A stretch of 64,000 nt of DNA from a virus: positions 57,554-121,553 of the IMG/VR virus record IMGVR_UViG_3300031952_002809. One strand, given 5' to 3'. Positions within the stretch are counted from its first letter, which is position 1. Every line of letters starts with the position of its first letter. A program made the position numbers and the translations under genes. Positions 16,854-27,700 of this stretch are shown in pieces. A model generated the notes under the pieces. That model worked only from the letters and a program-made list of their open reading frames with translations, had not been told where the DNA came from and did no database searches.

Positions 16854-19800
16854 ATGGCCAAACGACATACCATCTTAAATGCATTAAAAGATAGCAATGG
16901 TTATAATAATGCATTACAAAAAATCTTTGGGGATACTGTTGGTTTGGTTGCTGATACAGAAAATCCTTACGCTCTATCAATAGCGGGGGGCTTTAATAAA
17001 TACAATGAAGTAAATTATTTTTATGAATATAGAGATGAAGATTCTTTTCAAAAATGGGATTTACACGATTATCCTATTGGAGTATATCAATTATTATTTG
17101 ATCCTGAAAATAACGCTGAAGATTTTAATACTTTTTATAATTATTCTGAACGTTCTTCGTCTGGGTTTGATGGTGCTACAAACACCATTGCCATTCAATC
17201 TGATGGAAAAATATTAGTAGGAGGTTATTTTATTACATACGATGATGGAATAATAGCCCCCTACGACTGTCCTGATTATCTATGTCGATTAAACTCTGAT
17301 GGTACTTTGGATCAGACTTTTAATTATAGTGTTGGTAATGCAAGAGGTTTTGATAATATAGTTAAGGCTATAGCTATTCAATCTGATGGAAAAATATTAG
17401 TTGGGGGTAGTTTTACTACATATGCCGATGGAATTATCACAAATACTGACTGTCCTGATTATCTATGTCGATTAAACTCTGATGGTACTTTGGATCAGAC
17501 TTTTAATTATAGTGTTGGTAATGCAAGAGGTTTTAATTTGAATGTTAATACTATTGTTGTGCTATCGAATGGTAAAATATTAGTAGGTGGTTATTTTACT
17601 ACATACGATGATGGAATTATCACAAACACTGACTGTCCTAAGTATTTATGTCGTCTTAATGCAGATGGTACATTAGATCAAACATTTAATTATTCTGCTG
17701 GCAACACACGAGGGGGGGATGAGGAGGTCACATCCATTGTTGTTCAATCAGATGGTAAAATAATAGTGGGGGGGTGGTGGACCGCATATTCTGATGGAAT
17801 TATAACTCCAGCAGACTGTCCTAAGTATTTATGTCGTCTTAATGCAGATGGTACTTTGGATCAGACTTTTAATTATTCTGCTGGCAACACGAGAGGTTTT
17901 AATGATGGTGCTTATTCTGTTGCTCTTCAATCAGATGGTAAGATAATAGTATGTGGTAATTTTACATCTTATACTGATGAAATTATAACTCCAGCAGACT
18001 GTCCAGATAAATTATGTCGTCTTAATGCAGATGGTACTTTGGATCAGACTTTTAATTATAGTGTTGGTAATGCAAGAGGATTTTCATCTCTTATGCATGC
18101 AGTTGCTATTCAATCAGATGGTAAGATACTAGTAGGTGGGACTGTCTCTGCAACCTATACCGACGGACTTATAACCCCAGGAGACTGTCCTCGTGGTATA
18201 AGTCGTATTAATACCAATGGAACATTAGATCAAACGTTTAATTATAAGGCTGGTATTACTGATAGAGGGCTTAATGGTGCTACAAACACCATTGCCATTC
18301 AATCTGATGGAAAAATATTAGTAGGGGGCAGTTTTACTTCATATACAGATGGAACTATCATGAATACATCATGTCCTGCTTTTTTATGTCGATTGAATAC
18401 AACTGGAACGTTAGATCAAACATTTAATTATTTTCCTTTGAGAGGTTTTTTCGGTATTAATGGTACAGTTAGTGCTATAGCTGTTCAATCTGATGGTAAA
18501 ATATTAGTAGGAGGTTTTTCTATTAAATATGCCGATGAAATTATAACTCCAGCAGACTGTCCAGATAGATTATGTCGTCTTAATGCAGATGGTACTTTGG
18601 ATCAGACTTTTAATTATAGTGTTGGTAATGCAAGAGGTTTTGATAATACTGTATTTTCCATTGCCATTCAATCTGATGGTAAAATATTAGTTGGGGGTAG
18701 TTTTTCTACATACGATGATGGAATTATAACCGCTACTCATGCTCCAGATAGATTATGTCGTCTTAATGCAGATGGTACATTAGATCAAACATTTAATTAT
18801 ACCGCTTCTACAGGAAGAGGGTTTAATGGTGTAGTTTATGCTATAGCTATTCAATCGGATGGAAAAATATTAGTTGGGGGTAATTTTTCATCTTATACTG
18901 ATGGAGTAATTACAGCTACCCACTGTCCCGATTATGTATGTCGTCTTAATACCAATGGGACTCTAGACCAGACTTTTAATTATACTACTGCTACGGGAAG
19001 AGGGTTTAGTAGTACAGTTAGTGCTATAGCTATTCAATCGGATGGTAAAATATTAGTAGGGGGAGCATTTGTTTCATATGCCGATGGAATTATAACCGCT
19101 ACTCATGCTCCAGATAGATTATGTCGTCTTAATGCAGCTGGTACATTAGATCAAACATTTAATTATACTACTGCTACGGGAAGAGGGTTTGGTGGTACAG
19201 TTTATGCTATAGTTATTCAATCAGATGGTAAGATACTAGTGGGAGGGACTTCTGTATCTTATACTGATGGAATTATAACTCCAGCAGATTGTCCAGATAG
19301 ATTATGCCGAGTAAGCGCAGATGGAACATTAGATACTTCGTTTAATTATAGTGTGGGAGTCACCACAAGAGGGTTTTCTGCTGGTACCGTGCAGTCAGTA
19401 GTAAGATTAAGTGACGATACATTTGTAGTTGGAGGATTCGGTTTAGTTGCTTATACTGATGCAACAGGAAGCTCTCTAACTATTTGTGATAATTTGTGTA
19501 GTATAGATACAGATGGAACATTAATACAATCCAGAAATTATAATGGAATATGTAGCACTGCAGTAAATGCTATAGCTGTTGTACCTTATACTAATGAAAT
19601 TTATTGTGGTGTAGCAAATACGGGTACTTCTCATTATTATACTCATAGTGAGACAACATATTATCGTATTAATAAGGGTCTTTTAAAACTTAAATATGAT
19701 TTATCTCTTGATACTACATTTAATGGTTTAAGAGGGTTTACTTTTACTGATGATATACTATATAAAACTATACTTCAATCTGATGGTAAAGTATTAGCTG

Positions 19801-22091
19801 GAGGGTCGCTGAGTTCTTATACCGATGGAGTTATAATTCCAGCAGATTGCCCCAATTATTTATGTAGGTTAAATGCAGATGGAACCTTAGATACTACTTT
19901 CAATTATTCTGCTGGTAATACAAGAGGATTTGATAATACTTTACGCGCTATTGCTATTCAATCTGATAGTAAGATATTAGTTGGAGGAGCATTTACACAA
20001 TACATTGATTCAACAGGAACATTAACCTCTTGTCCTGATAGATTTTGTAGAGTAAATTCAGATGGTACATTAGATCAGACTTTTAATTACGGTAGTGGTA
20101 GAGGTTTTAACGGAACAGTATATGCAGTTACAGCTAAATCAGATGGCAAAATATTAGTTGGGGGTAGTTTTTCTACATATGCCGATGGACTTATAACAGC
20201 AGCAGACTGTCCAGATAAATTATGTCGTCTTAACTCTGACGGTACTTTAGATCAAACTTTTAATTATGCAGAAAGTAGAGGTTTTGATGATTGGGTGTTA
20301 TGTTTAGCAATTCAATCTGATAGCAAAATAATTGTGGGGGGCGGGTTTGCAGAATATGCTGATGGAGTCACAACGGCTTCTTACTGTCCTGATTCTCTAT
20401 GTCGTCTTAACTCTGATGGTACATTAGATACTTCGTTTAATTATGCAGCCAGTAGAGGGTTTAATGATCAAGTACGTGCTATAGCTATTCAATCTGATGG
20501 AAAAATATTAGTTGGGGGTAGTTTTACTACATATGCCGATGGAATTATAACTCCAGCAGATTGTCCAGATAGATTATGCCGAGTAAGCGCAGATGGTACG
20601 TTAGATAAAACTTTCAATTATTCTGCTGGAATTACTACAAGAGGTTTTGATGGTGCTGTATATTCCATTGTTATTCAATCAGATGGTATGATAGTGGTTG
20701 GGGGAGGTTTTACCTCGTATACTGATGAAAATGGAGCATTGACAAGCTGCCCCAATTATTTATGTAGATTAACCTCTACGGGAGCATTAGATCAAACATT
20801 TAATTCTGAGTTTGATAGCTCTGTTTATGATATACAAATTGATGCTGATGATACTATATTTTGCGGAGGCTCTTTTACCCAATTAAATAATTTATCATGT
20901 AACAATAGATTAGTAAAACTAACTAAAGATGGGTATATAAAACCAATAATATCAAATCAACCAATACAATATGGTATTACTCCTGTTTTAACAAATAATT
21001 GTATCTACCATTTAGACAATACATATACTGATGAGTATGGAAATACTTCATGGGCTGCTACTAATACTACATTTTCAAATACTGTTTCTAAGTTTGGAAC
21101 ATATTCATTATATTTTAATGGTACTACTGCGTATGCAACAAACTCTGGAATAACTTTAGGATCAAAACCGTTCACATATGAATGTTGGGTGTATTTTACT
21201 TCATCTGGAACTCATACTGTTATTTGTTCTGCGGCAGAATATGGAATTTTAATACAAATTAATACTTCTGGTAAATTATTACATTATGCTAGTTCTGATG
21301 GGTCAACCTGGGATGTATGGAACGCTCTAGCTTCTGGTGCAACAACTATGCAAATTAATAAATGGTATCATATTGTAATTGAATGGGATGGTTCATATAT
21401 TAGTTCCTATATTAATGGAGTTCAACAATACAAAACAGCAACTATTAGAATATTTGAACAAACTTCTGGAATAAGAATTGGAGCACAATACACAACCCCT
21501 TCAGCATATTTTGTAGGTTATTTGAGTGAAATAAGAATTTCTCAAGGGTTTACAAGATATGGTGGGAATAACAGAACGGTATTTTCACCTCCATTATCAT
21601 CATTCAATATTGAGCTATTATATTTCTTTAATATTCAAGAGATGCAAATGTATAGATATAGGGCAACAGCATACTTACCATGCAAAGCGATTGGGATTGC
21701 TACAGTAGATAAAACTGCTGCTGGTACATATACGATTTATAATTATGCTATTCATAATGAATATATTGCTCCTCCTACTTTATTAAGTGTAAATACTACA
21801 TATAGTTTTAATCACAATTTGGGAGTACCAATGGAATATATTAAAATTGGTGGCTCATTAAAAAATTTAGCTACAGCAGAAACTTTAAATTTTACCCCAC
21901 AAAGTAATTTTGATGCTTCTGTTAACTATAATAATTATGCAGGAACAAATCAATATTTAAATAATGTTAAAATGTGGGTGCGTACAGGAACAACTACTAC
22001 AATGAATTATGTAAACTCTGGTGGTACTACAACTGCATTAATTACAGCTAGTAGAGCAAAATTAAACTTAATTTTAGAAAGATCTTTTTAA
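16854..22091 (+). CDS. Fibre/adhesin with about 21 delta-60 repeats and a LamG-like lectin domain (1745 aa)
   Basis: A short N-terminal region (GDTVGLVADTENP) resembles the start of the other fibre genes. Residues about 110-1320 hold about 21 delta-60-type repeats of 50-57 residues, core IQSDGKILVGGSF then DCPDRLCRLNADGTLD and FNYSVG; repeats 13 and 14 are degenerate. Unusually, most copies keep two Cys (CPDxLCR). Residues about 1382-1570 form a concanavalin/LamG-like jelly roll (KFGTYSLYFNGTTAY, FTYECWVYF, WYHIVIEWDG, GYLSEIRIS), a likely sugar-binding part. The last 170 residues are beta-rich. Delta-60 repeats are thought to fold like beta-propeller or solenoid blades. I infer a host-binding fibre. 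Confidence 0.85.
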   Translation: MAKRHTILNALKDSNGYNNALQKIFGDTVGLVADTENPYALSIAGGFNKYNEVNYFYEYRDEDSFQKWDLHDYPIGVYQLLFDPENNAEDFNTFYNYSERSSSGFDGATNTIAIQSDGKILVGGYFITYDDGIIAPYDCPDYLCRLNSDGTLDQTFNYSVGNARGFDNIVKAIAIQSDGKILVGGSFTTYADGIITNTDCPDYLCRLNSDGTLDQTFNYSVGNARGFNLNVNTIVVLSNGKILVGGYFTTYDDGIITNTDCPKYLCRLNADGTLDQTFNYSAGNTRGGDEEVTSIVVQSDGKIIVGGWWTAYSDGIITPADCPKYLCRLNADGTLDQTFNYSAGNTRGFNDGAYSVALQSDGKIIVCGNFTSYTDEIITPADCPDKLCRLNADGTLDQTFNYSVGNARGFSSLMHAVAIQSDGKILVGGTVSATYTDGLITPGDCPRGISRINTNGTLDQTFNYKAGITDRGLNGATNTIAIQSDGKILVGGSFTSYTDGTIMNTSCPAFLCRLNTTGTLDQTFNYFPLRGFFGINGTVSAIAVQSDGKILVGGFSIKYADEIITPADCPDRLCRLNADGTLDQTFNYSVGNARGFDNTVFSIAIQSDGKILVGGSFSTYDDGIITATHAPDRLCRLNADGTLDQTFNYTASTGRGFNGVVYAIAIQSDGKILVGGNFSSYTDGVITATHCPDYVCRLNTNGTLDQTFNYTTATGRGFSSTVSAIAIQSDGKILVGGAFVSYADGIITATHAPDRLCRLNAAGTLDQTFNYTTATGRGFGGTVYAIVIQSDGKILVGGTSVSYTDGIITPADCPDRLCRVSADGTLDTSFNYSVGVTTRGFSAGTVQSVVRLSDDTFVVGGFGLVAYTDATGSSLTICDNLCSIDTDGTLIQSRNYNGICSTAVNAIAVVPYTNEIYCGVANTGTSHYYTHSETTYYRINKGLLKLKYDLSLDTTFNGLRGFTFTDDILYKTILQSDGKVLAGGSLSSYTDGVIIPADCPNYLCRLNADGTLDTTFNYSAGNTRGFDNTLRAIAIQSDSKILVGGAFTQYIDSTGTLTSCPDRFCRVNSDGTLDQTFNYGSGRGFNGTVYAVTAKSDGKILVGGSFSTYADGLITAADCPDKLCRLNSDGTLDQTFNYAESRGFDDWVLCLAIQSDSKIIVGGGFAEYADGVTTASYCPDSLCRLNSDGTLDTSFNYAASRGFNDQVRAIAIQSDGKILVGGSFTTYADGIITPADCPDRLCRVSADGTLDKTFNYSAGITTRGFDGAVYSIVIQSDGMIVVGGGFTSYTDENGALTSCPNYLCRLTSTGALDQTFNSEFDSSVYDIQIDADDTIFCGGSFTQLNNLSCNNRLVKLTKDGYIKPIISNQPIQYGITPVLTNNCIYHLDNTYTDEYGNTSWAATNTTFSNTVSKFGTYSLYFNGTTAYATNSGITLGSKPFTYECWVYFTSSGTHTVICSAAEYGILIQINTSGKLLHYASSDGSTWDVWNALASGATTMQINKWYHIVIEWDGSYISSYINGVQQYKTATIRIFEQTSGIRIGAQYTTPSAYFVGYLSEIRISQGFTRYGGNNRTVFSPPLSSFNIELLYFFNIQEMQMYRYRATAYLPCKAIGIATVDKTAAGTYTIYNYAIHNEYIAPPTLLSVNTTYSFNHNLGVPMEYIKIGGSLKNLATAETLNFTPQSNFDASVNYNNYAGTNQYLNNVKMWVRTGTTTTMNYVNSGGTTTALITASRAKLNLILERSF
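17170..20830 (+). repeat. Tandem DNA repeats coding delta-60 units
   Basis: The coding repeats are also close at DNA level, for example ATTCAATCTGATGGAAAAAT and close variants recur about 20 times at roughly 150-175 bp spacing. Blocks such as the one around 18001-18070 recur nearly unchanged at 18541-18640. This allows unit gain and loss by recombination. Confidence 0.85.
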
Positions 22092-22101
22092 TGGGGGTAA
22101 T

Positions 22102-22416
22102 ATGAAATATTATATTACTGTAGAAAATAATTATTATGAAGGAGATCGAGTGCATCCTTCTGATATGGAAGTAACTCAGCGCCCATCATACTTATATAAA
22201 TATAATCGAGAAACATCACAATGGGAAATCGATCTTGTTCAAGAAAATGAAGATTTAAAAAGACAAATTGATAACTCAGATAAGGATGTAATTCGCATTA
22301 TTGATGATTTATTTACAGTTTTAAAAACTAAAAACATTATTGTAGATGAAGATTTTGATGCATCTGTAATTACGAAACTAACTAATAGAAAAAATATTAG
22401 GGATACACTACTATAG
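22102..22416 (+). CDS. Small protein after the fibre block, possible fibre assembly factor
   Basis: 104 residues with GGGGGTAAT before the ATG, 10 nt behind the delta-60 fibre. The N-terminal half is beta-like (YYITVENNYYEGDR, PSYLYKYNRETSQWEID), and the second half is a charged helix or coiled coil (ENEDLKRQIDNSDKD, IIDDLFTVLKTKN). Short proteins of this shape directly behind tail fibres are often fibre assembly chaperones, but no family was recognised; position is the main argument. Confidence 0.6.
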   Translation: MKYYITVENNYYEGDRVHPSDMEVTQRPSYLYKYNRETSQWEIDLVQENEDLKRQIDNSDKDVIRIIDDLFTVLKTKNIIVDEDFDASVITKLTNRKNIRDTLL

Positions 22417-22590
22417 GGGGGACATTTATGTCACACACCCTGGTACGTCAAATGTAACTGTAATGGCACCTACTGTTGGATGACTAAATTAATTTTAATT
22501 ATACTTAAAAAAAGCTGCCGATACTATACTAGCTACGAAGCATTCTAGTGTATACATTAGATATAACATTAAAAAACAGAGGTACTTCTT
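22417..22590. other. 174-nt gap with an imperfect palindrome; no gene seen
   Basis: No convincing gene. A short in-frame stretch reading GTSNVTVMAPTVG may be a remnant. TATACT at 22525-22530 could be a -10 element but no -35 fits. CTAGTGTATACATTAG at 22545-22560 is a 16-bp imperfect palindrome 30 bp before the next ribosome site and could be an operator or late-promoter element. Confidence 0.35.
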
Positions 22591-22824
22591 ATGGCAAAAA
22601 CATATCAGTTTAGATTGTCGGATGAAGTCGACGAGGAAAAAAACAAAGTAAAAAGACAAATTATTGTGACAGAACCAATTACTACAACTGCTATTGTAGC
22701 AATAGAGGGGCTGCGTGAGGAGAAGGAAAGATTAAATAATCAGATAGACACTCTTCAACTTCGCAAGGATGCAATAAAGGATGAAATAGATGCAATAAAA
22801 GCTGCTTTGTCTATAGTAGAATAA
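22591..22824 (+). CDS. Small coiled-coil protein
   Basis: 77 residues, unrecognised. The N-terminal 35 residues are polar and beta-like (YQFRLSDEVDEEKNK, RQIIVTEPI); residues 38-77 form a charged heptad-like helix (LREEKERLNNQIDTLQLRK). AGAGGTACTTCTTATG is a good ribosome site. It opens a set of five small genes lying between the fibres and terL. Confidence 0.65.
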   Translation: MAKTYQFRLSDEVDEEKNKVKRQIIVTEPITTTAIVAIEGLREEKERLNNQIDTLQLRKDAIKDEIDAIKAALSIVE

Positions 22825-22853
22825 CTTATTTAAAATATAAGAGGAAAGATAAT

Positions 22854-23327
22854 ATGAAGAATAAAGATTTGTTAGATTTGTTTTCTGCTTTGGAATCTGT
22901 TAATTCTGATACCTGCAGCGCTAAGTTCAAGTATGGTATAGCTCGTAACAAGAAGATTATTGAAAATCAAATAAAGATATTGCAGGATTTGATAAAACCA
23001 TCTGACGCATACATACAAATTGAGAATGAGCGGTTAGCTATTTGTCATAAGTATTGCGAAAGGGATGAAAATAATAATCCACGAATGATAAACAATATGT
23101 TTGTCATGAAAGAAGACACGCGAGCAGAGAGTGACACAGAGATTACAGAGTTTATGGCTAAAAATAAAGATATATTCGATGCAGCTGTAAAGAGATCTCA
23201 AGAACTAACTGCTCTTCTTGAAGAAGAAATAGATATTCCACTATATAGTATTCCAATAGATGCTATACCGGATACGATAAAACAATCAGAAATGGATGTC
23301 TTTGCCAGGTTGGACATGATTGTTTAA
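22854..23327 (+). CDS. Small phage protein, resembles DUF1617-type
   Basis: 157 residues, mostly helical and highly charged. The layout (short helical start KNKDLLDLFSAL, a Lys-rich KYGIARNKK stretch, CHKYCERDENNNPRM in the middle, and a C-terminal segment with EEEIDIPLYSIPIDAIP) recalls DUF1617-type phage proteins of similar length, which sit near tail or packaging genes and have no known function. AGAGGAAAGATAATATG gives the start. The end overlaps the next frame by 8 nt. Family call is tentative. Confidence 0.6.
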   Translation: MKNKDLLDLFSALESVNSDTCSAKFKYGIARNKKIIENQIKILQDLIKPSDAYIQIENERLAICHKYCERDENNNPRMINNMFVMKEDTRAESDTEITEFMAKNKDIFDAAVKRSQELTALLEEEIDIPLYSIPIDAIPDTIKQSEMDVFARLDMIV

Positions 23328-23793
23328 AAAGGGCACTGTGAAAAAGAAAAAAAATATGGCTTCTAAAAAGAGTTCCACTTCTAAAAAAGCAGATGCCCCT
23401 ATTGCTAAACCAGAAGAGCGAAAGAGTAGGGTTTTATGGGTTGGCCATTTTTTTCAATGGCTTGATGATAACATCCTCAGCAAGACAACAAGACTTCTAA
23501 TGTACGTACTGGAGTTTTCGGGGGTCTTTGCTATCTGTATAATCATATACGAGTTTAGACATGGGATAGCTTTAATTGAAATAGCTACTGACGATTTCTC
23601 TTTGAAAAAGGCGGAGTCAATTGTTGGCTCAGTTAAGGATTTTGCCAGTCCTCTTGCTATCATGGTTACAACTATTTGTGGTGCCGTTCCTACAGTAATG
23701 GGTGTATTTAGATCACTGAAAAAGAAATGGGGAGTGGATAAAGATTCGATAGCAGCTGCTGCTCAGGCAGCTATGAAAAATGCAACTCCGTGA
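23320..23793 (+). CDS. Two-helix membrane protein, possible holin
   Basis: Up to 157 residues; GTG 23338 or ATG 23356 are also possible starts, and the exact one is uncertain. A Lys/Ser-rich N-terminus is followed by a hydrophobic helix (LLMYVLEFSGVFAICIIIY) and a second one (PLAIMVTTICGAVPTVMGVF), with a Lys-rich stretch and Ala-rich tail. Two membrane helices and charged ends fit class II holin topology, and two more envelope-directed genes follow, but the amidase is 18 kb away, so a lysis role is only inferred. Confidence 0.55.
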   Translation: MFKKGTVKKKKNMASKKSSTSKKADAPIAKPEERKSRVLWVGHFFQWLDDNILSKTTRLLMYVLEFSGVFAICIIIYEFRHGIALIEIATDDFSLKKAESIVGSVKDFASPLAIMVTTICGAVPTVMGVFRSLKKKWGVDKDSIAAAAQAAMKNATP

Positions 23794-23808
23794 TGAGGGA
23801 GCATTGCC

Positions 23809-24183
23809 ATGAATTTTAAAGAAAAGTTTTCAGCGTTCATAGCAAGAATTACATCTATCATTGATACTAAAGATGGGTGGTTCCCTTTTATAAATAACCA
23901 ACTCAAATGGGCAGTTGGTTTTTTAATTAAAACCATAACACTTCTCTTAACATTGTACTTGGTTATCCTTCTAGTGAAGGGGCTCCAGATGGCATCGCTG
24001 CTACGCTCAGTTGTTGTCAAGGACGCTCTTGGTATAGTTCCTCAAGGGTCTACGGTAACATCATCCCCTGACATAAATTATACTGGGGATCTTAAGAGTA
24101 TTGATGGGGTTGTTAAGATGCTGGAATCAAAAAAGAAAGGAACTCAGAAAGATGAAAAAGCTAATAAGAAGGTTGGTAAGTAG
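23809..24183 (+). CDS. Single-pass membrane protein in a possible lysis set
   Basis: 124 residues with one strong hydrophobic helix (AVGFLIKTITLLLTLYLVILLV, about 43-64), a soluble middle and a Lys-rich tail (KKKGTQKDEKANKKVGK). GAGGGAGCATTGCC precedes the ATG. Its last 32 nt overlap the start of the next gene, which has a signal peptide; an inner-membrane protein overlapping an exported partner resembles the i-spanin/o-spanin arrangement, though the second protein is larger than usual spanins. Function inferred from layout only. Confidence 0.55.
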   Translation: MNFKEKFSAFIARITSIIDTKDGWFPFINNQLKWAVGFLIKTITLLLTLYLVILLVKGLQMASLLRSVVVKDALGIVPQGSTVTSSPDINYTGDLKSIDGVVKMLESKKKGTQKDEKANKKVGK

Positions 24184-24751
24184 CCTTACTTTTTTACTAT
24201 TGGGGATTCCTCTGTATGCAAATGTTGTTCTCACTGATTCAGAATACGATGCCTTGCTTCAGAGATTGAAGAGTGACAAATATTTATTGGGCATTGAGAA
24301 CATTCGGTGGGAGGAATTAAAGAAGAGTAAGCCAAAAATAACATACGAGATAATAGATGACACAGTTGTAATTCAAACTATTGAAATACCCATCTACAAT
24401 AGCAAGCCTCTTATTTATGAAGTTAAGTTTGCTATAGAAAAGAAAGATACTCTTAAATGGGTTCCCTGGACATTTCAACTGTGCGGAATGTTTGAAACGA
24501 ATTATTCAGTTGGAACCAAGTTCAATATATATCCAGATGCAAAGCTCGGCGTACGATTCTTTAGCACGGCTCCGGCGGGAATAAAGTTTCTTACTCTCGG
24601 GTTTAATGTTTTTGTTGGTATACGCTCGACAGGATTATCATTGAGTTATTCATTACCAAAGCCACTGAAGAATACATCTATTCACTTTTATGTTGGTGTT
24701 GCTTATACAGCAAAGGTAGCATATGGCTTTGGAATAAGTTTAAACTTTTAA
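24152..24751 (+). CDS. Exported beta-barrel-like protein with C-terminal Phe
   Basis: 199 residues from ATG 24152, chosen because it opens a clean signal peptide (KKLIRRLVSS, then LTFLLLGIPLYA) with cleavage likely after YANA-like LYA; an upstream in-frame ATG at 24101 would bury it. The mature part is rich in alternating beta strands (LGVRFFSTAP, LTLGFNVFVGIR, LSLSYSLPK, IHFYVGVAYT) and ends GFGISLNF. A terminal Phe is the classic signal for outer-membrane barrel insertion, so I infer an outer-membrane protein. It overlaps the single-pass membrane protein upstream by 32 nt and ends just before terL. A phage-coded outer-membrane protein could aid lysis or alter the surface. Confidence 0.6.
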   Translation: MKKLIRRLVSSLTFLLLGIPLYANVVLTDSEYDALLQRLKSDKYLLGIENIRWEELKKSKPKITYEIIDDTVVIQTIEIPIYNSKPLIYEVKFAIEKKDTLKWVPWTFQLCGMFETNYSVGTKFNIYPDAKLGVRFFSTAPAGIKFLTLGFNVFVGIRSTGLSLSYSLPKPLKNTSIHFYVGVAYTAKVAYGFGISLNF

Positions 24752-24760
24752 AGGATGCAT

Positions 24761-27700
24761 ATGGGTATAGGTGATAGATTAGCCGATTCAAATTATATAC
24801 CGAGTACAGCTTCTAACGTAAATCAATTTGATTATGTACAAGTAGTAAAGTGCCCCGTCACATTTACAAATGATCCTCTTGAATATGCTGAGGGATTTCT
24901 TCAATACAAACTAAAGCCTGTGCAGAGACAAGTTCTTGAGGATTTATTTACTATCGGCGCTGATGGAATGCCTGTGTATAATCATGCTGTGTTCATAAGC
25001 GGAATGCGCTGCCTCGGTCTAGGAACAGAAGTTCTTATGTATGATGGCACTCTTAAAAAAGTTGAGGATGTTGCTACAGGTGATCTTCTCATGGGTCCAG
25101 ATTCAAAACCGAGAACTGTCTTATCAACAACATCAGGAGAGTCAGAATTGTACAAAATAGGGCAATCCTGTGCTATGGAATATGTTGTAAATGAAAGTCA
25201 TGTATTATCCCTTAAAAAGGCTCAGTCAGCAAAAGGAGCAGCCTCTAATGCATATGGAAATGCATTCGATAGATTTACTGATTACCCTGATATAGTAAAT
25301 ATATCTATAAAAGACTACTTAAGTAAATCAAATAAATGGAAATACTTTTTTAGAGGATACACAGCAGGATGTGTTGGGTTTGATTACCAAACAGTTCCAA
25401 TTGATCCATACTTACTTGGTGTTTGGTTAGGAGACGGAGTCAGCAGATGTTTACAGATATGCAGTGCTGATACAGAGATAGTAGACTGGCTAAAGAACTA
25501 TGCAGTAGAACAAAATTTACTGGTTAACGCATATGAAAAGAAGGACAACTTAGCTGTCGATTATACTCTTTCTAAAGAAAGAAAAGAATTTAGACATTCA
25601 AATCCAGTTTGGGAAGAATTTAGAAAACTAAAACTTGAACAAAATAAACATATACCTGATTGTTATATAGCAAATAGTAAAGATATTCGTCTTAAGGTTT
25701 TGGCAGGTATTGTGGACACAGATGGTACCTATGTAAAGCACGGTTATGAGATAACGTTAGCAAATGAAAAGCTGATTAAAGATGTTAAAAGATTAGCGGA
25801 CTCCCTAGGATACCGAACTAATTTAAGAAAAAAGATAACAACATGTCAAGTTAAGAGTTTTGTTGGAGTTGCTTGGAGACTTTCCATACATGGTTCTGTA
25901 TGGGAGATACCTTGTTTAATTGAGAGAAAGAAATATAAACATACTGGAAAATATTCTAATAAAGAAAATGGATTATCTTCTTTAAAAGTTGAGTCAATTG
26001 GTAAAGGGAAGTACGCCGGATTTACTGTGGATGGTGACAATTTATTTTGTTTGTCTGATGGGACAGCCACCCACAATAGTGGTAAGAGCGTAACTGGGGG
26101 TATAATAGGATCATTTCTTCTTCAAAAACTTCTTGCTATGGATAATCCTGGTGAACATCTCGGGCAAGTTCCTGGCCAAAAGTTTGTTGCAGAATACATC
26201 GCTACATCAGAACAACAATCGAAGCAGACCGCGTACGCATCGTTCGTAAATATTATTTCCAACACAGACTGGTGGAGAAAATATATTGGATATCTTCGAG
26301 AGCGAGAGCTCAAGGAAGGAAAAGAAACTCTTGTACGAATATTGGACAAGAGTATTATATTTCCATCAAAGAATCTTGAGGCGCATAGCCTTCATAGTAA
26401 TAGTGCATCCATAGCTGGCTTTACGGCATTCTTTGTGTGCTTTGATGAGATGTCTCGATTTGATGTGAGTGATACTGATGTGCAACAGCAGAGTGAAAAA
26501 CGATCCGCTCAGGCAGTTTATTACACTGCCGCTCGAGCAGCAAAGACACTTAATGGATTCAGTAAAATATTAACGATCACTTCTCCTATGTATGAGACTG
26601 ACTTTGGTATGCAGTTGCTGTATATGTCCAAAGAAGTCAAAGCAGGACCATCCACAAAAAAGATAATTGATGCGTTACGAACTAGATATACAACCCGTGT
26701 TGATGATATAATAGGATACCATTATTGTACATATGAGGCTAACCCAAAAACAGATGCTGATAAGTTTGGATATACTTCAAAATCATTTGATGCTGAGAAG
26801 GCCGCTAACTACTCAGCTTTCATGCGTGACTATATGGCTATTCCTCCTGCTGCCATTAGTCCTTTCTTTGAACTTCCTGAGCGTATAGATAGGTCTGTAT
26901 ACACTGGAAGAGATCCTCTTGTTATATTTACTGATGAGTTTATTCACAAGCAAGTAGGTTCTGAATTAAGGAAATATATAGGGAAGAGAATACAGGTAAT
27001 CAATTCAAATAAAATTCAGAAGTACTTTATCTGCTGTGACCAGGGTGCTGTGAAAGACAGCTTCGTTGTTGCTATGGGGCATGGAGAAACTTCCGTTGTT
27101 AAGATACCCGATGCTCGTGGAAATATGGCTGAAACAACACGTCACAAAGTAATAATAGATTTCGTTGAAGCGTGGAAACCTAATAAGGAAGAACGTATTA
27201 CAGTATCGTTTGAGAATGTTGAGGATGTCATTAAGGTTCTTAACAGTTGCTATTATATAGACCGCGTAGTATTCGACCAATGGAGTTCAATTGAGAGTAT
27301 TGAACGTCTTTTCTCTGAAGGAATTATGACAAAGAAGTTAGGAGCTGATCTTGAGATGTATGAAACGTTCAAAATACTTCTTTACAGCGGAATGATTGAT
27401 CTTCCTGACAATGATAAGTTGCTGACAGAATTACGACAACTTAGTATAATTAAAAACAAGAAGATAGACCACCCTCCAGAAGGTTGTTTCTCTCAAGAAA
27501 CACGAATTCGATTGCTTAATGGAACAGCACCAACTATTGGAGAACTGGCTGCCTTAGGACCTGAAAATGAATTTTGGGTATATTCTTGTTTGCCAGATGG
27601 AACAATTGTTCCAGCACGCGCTTATAATGCACATAAGACAAAAGATGTTACAGAGCTAATTCTTGTAAAATTAGATAACGGAGAAACAATTCGTTGTACG

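Noticed and set aside
17170-20830. Regularly spaced repeats that might suggest a CRISPR array
   Set aside because: Units are about 150-175 bp, coding and in frame; they are delta-60 protein repeats.
22525-22530. TATACT as a rightward promoter -10
   Set aside because: No -35 at suitable distance and no upstream A/T box.
4640-22560. TGTATACACT in two late-gene gaps as a late promoter motif
   Set aside because: Only two copies in opposite orientation; too few to call.
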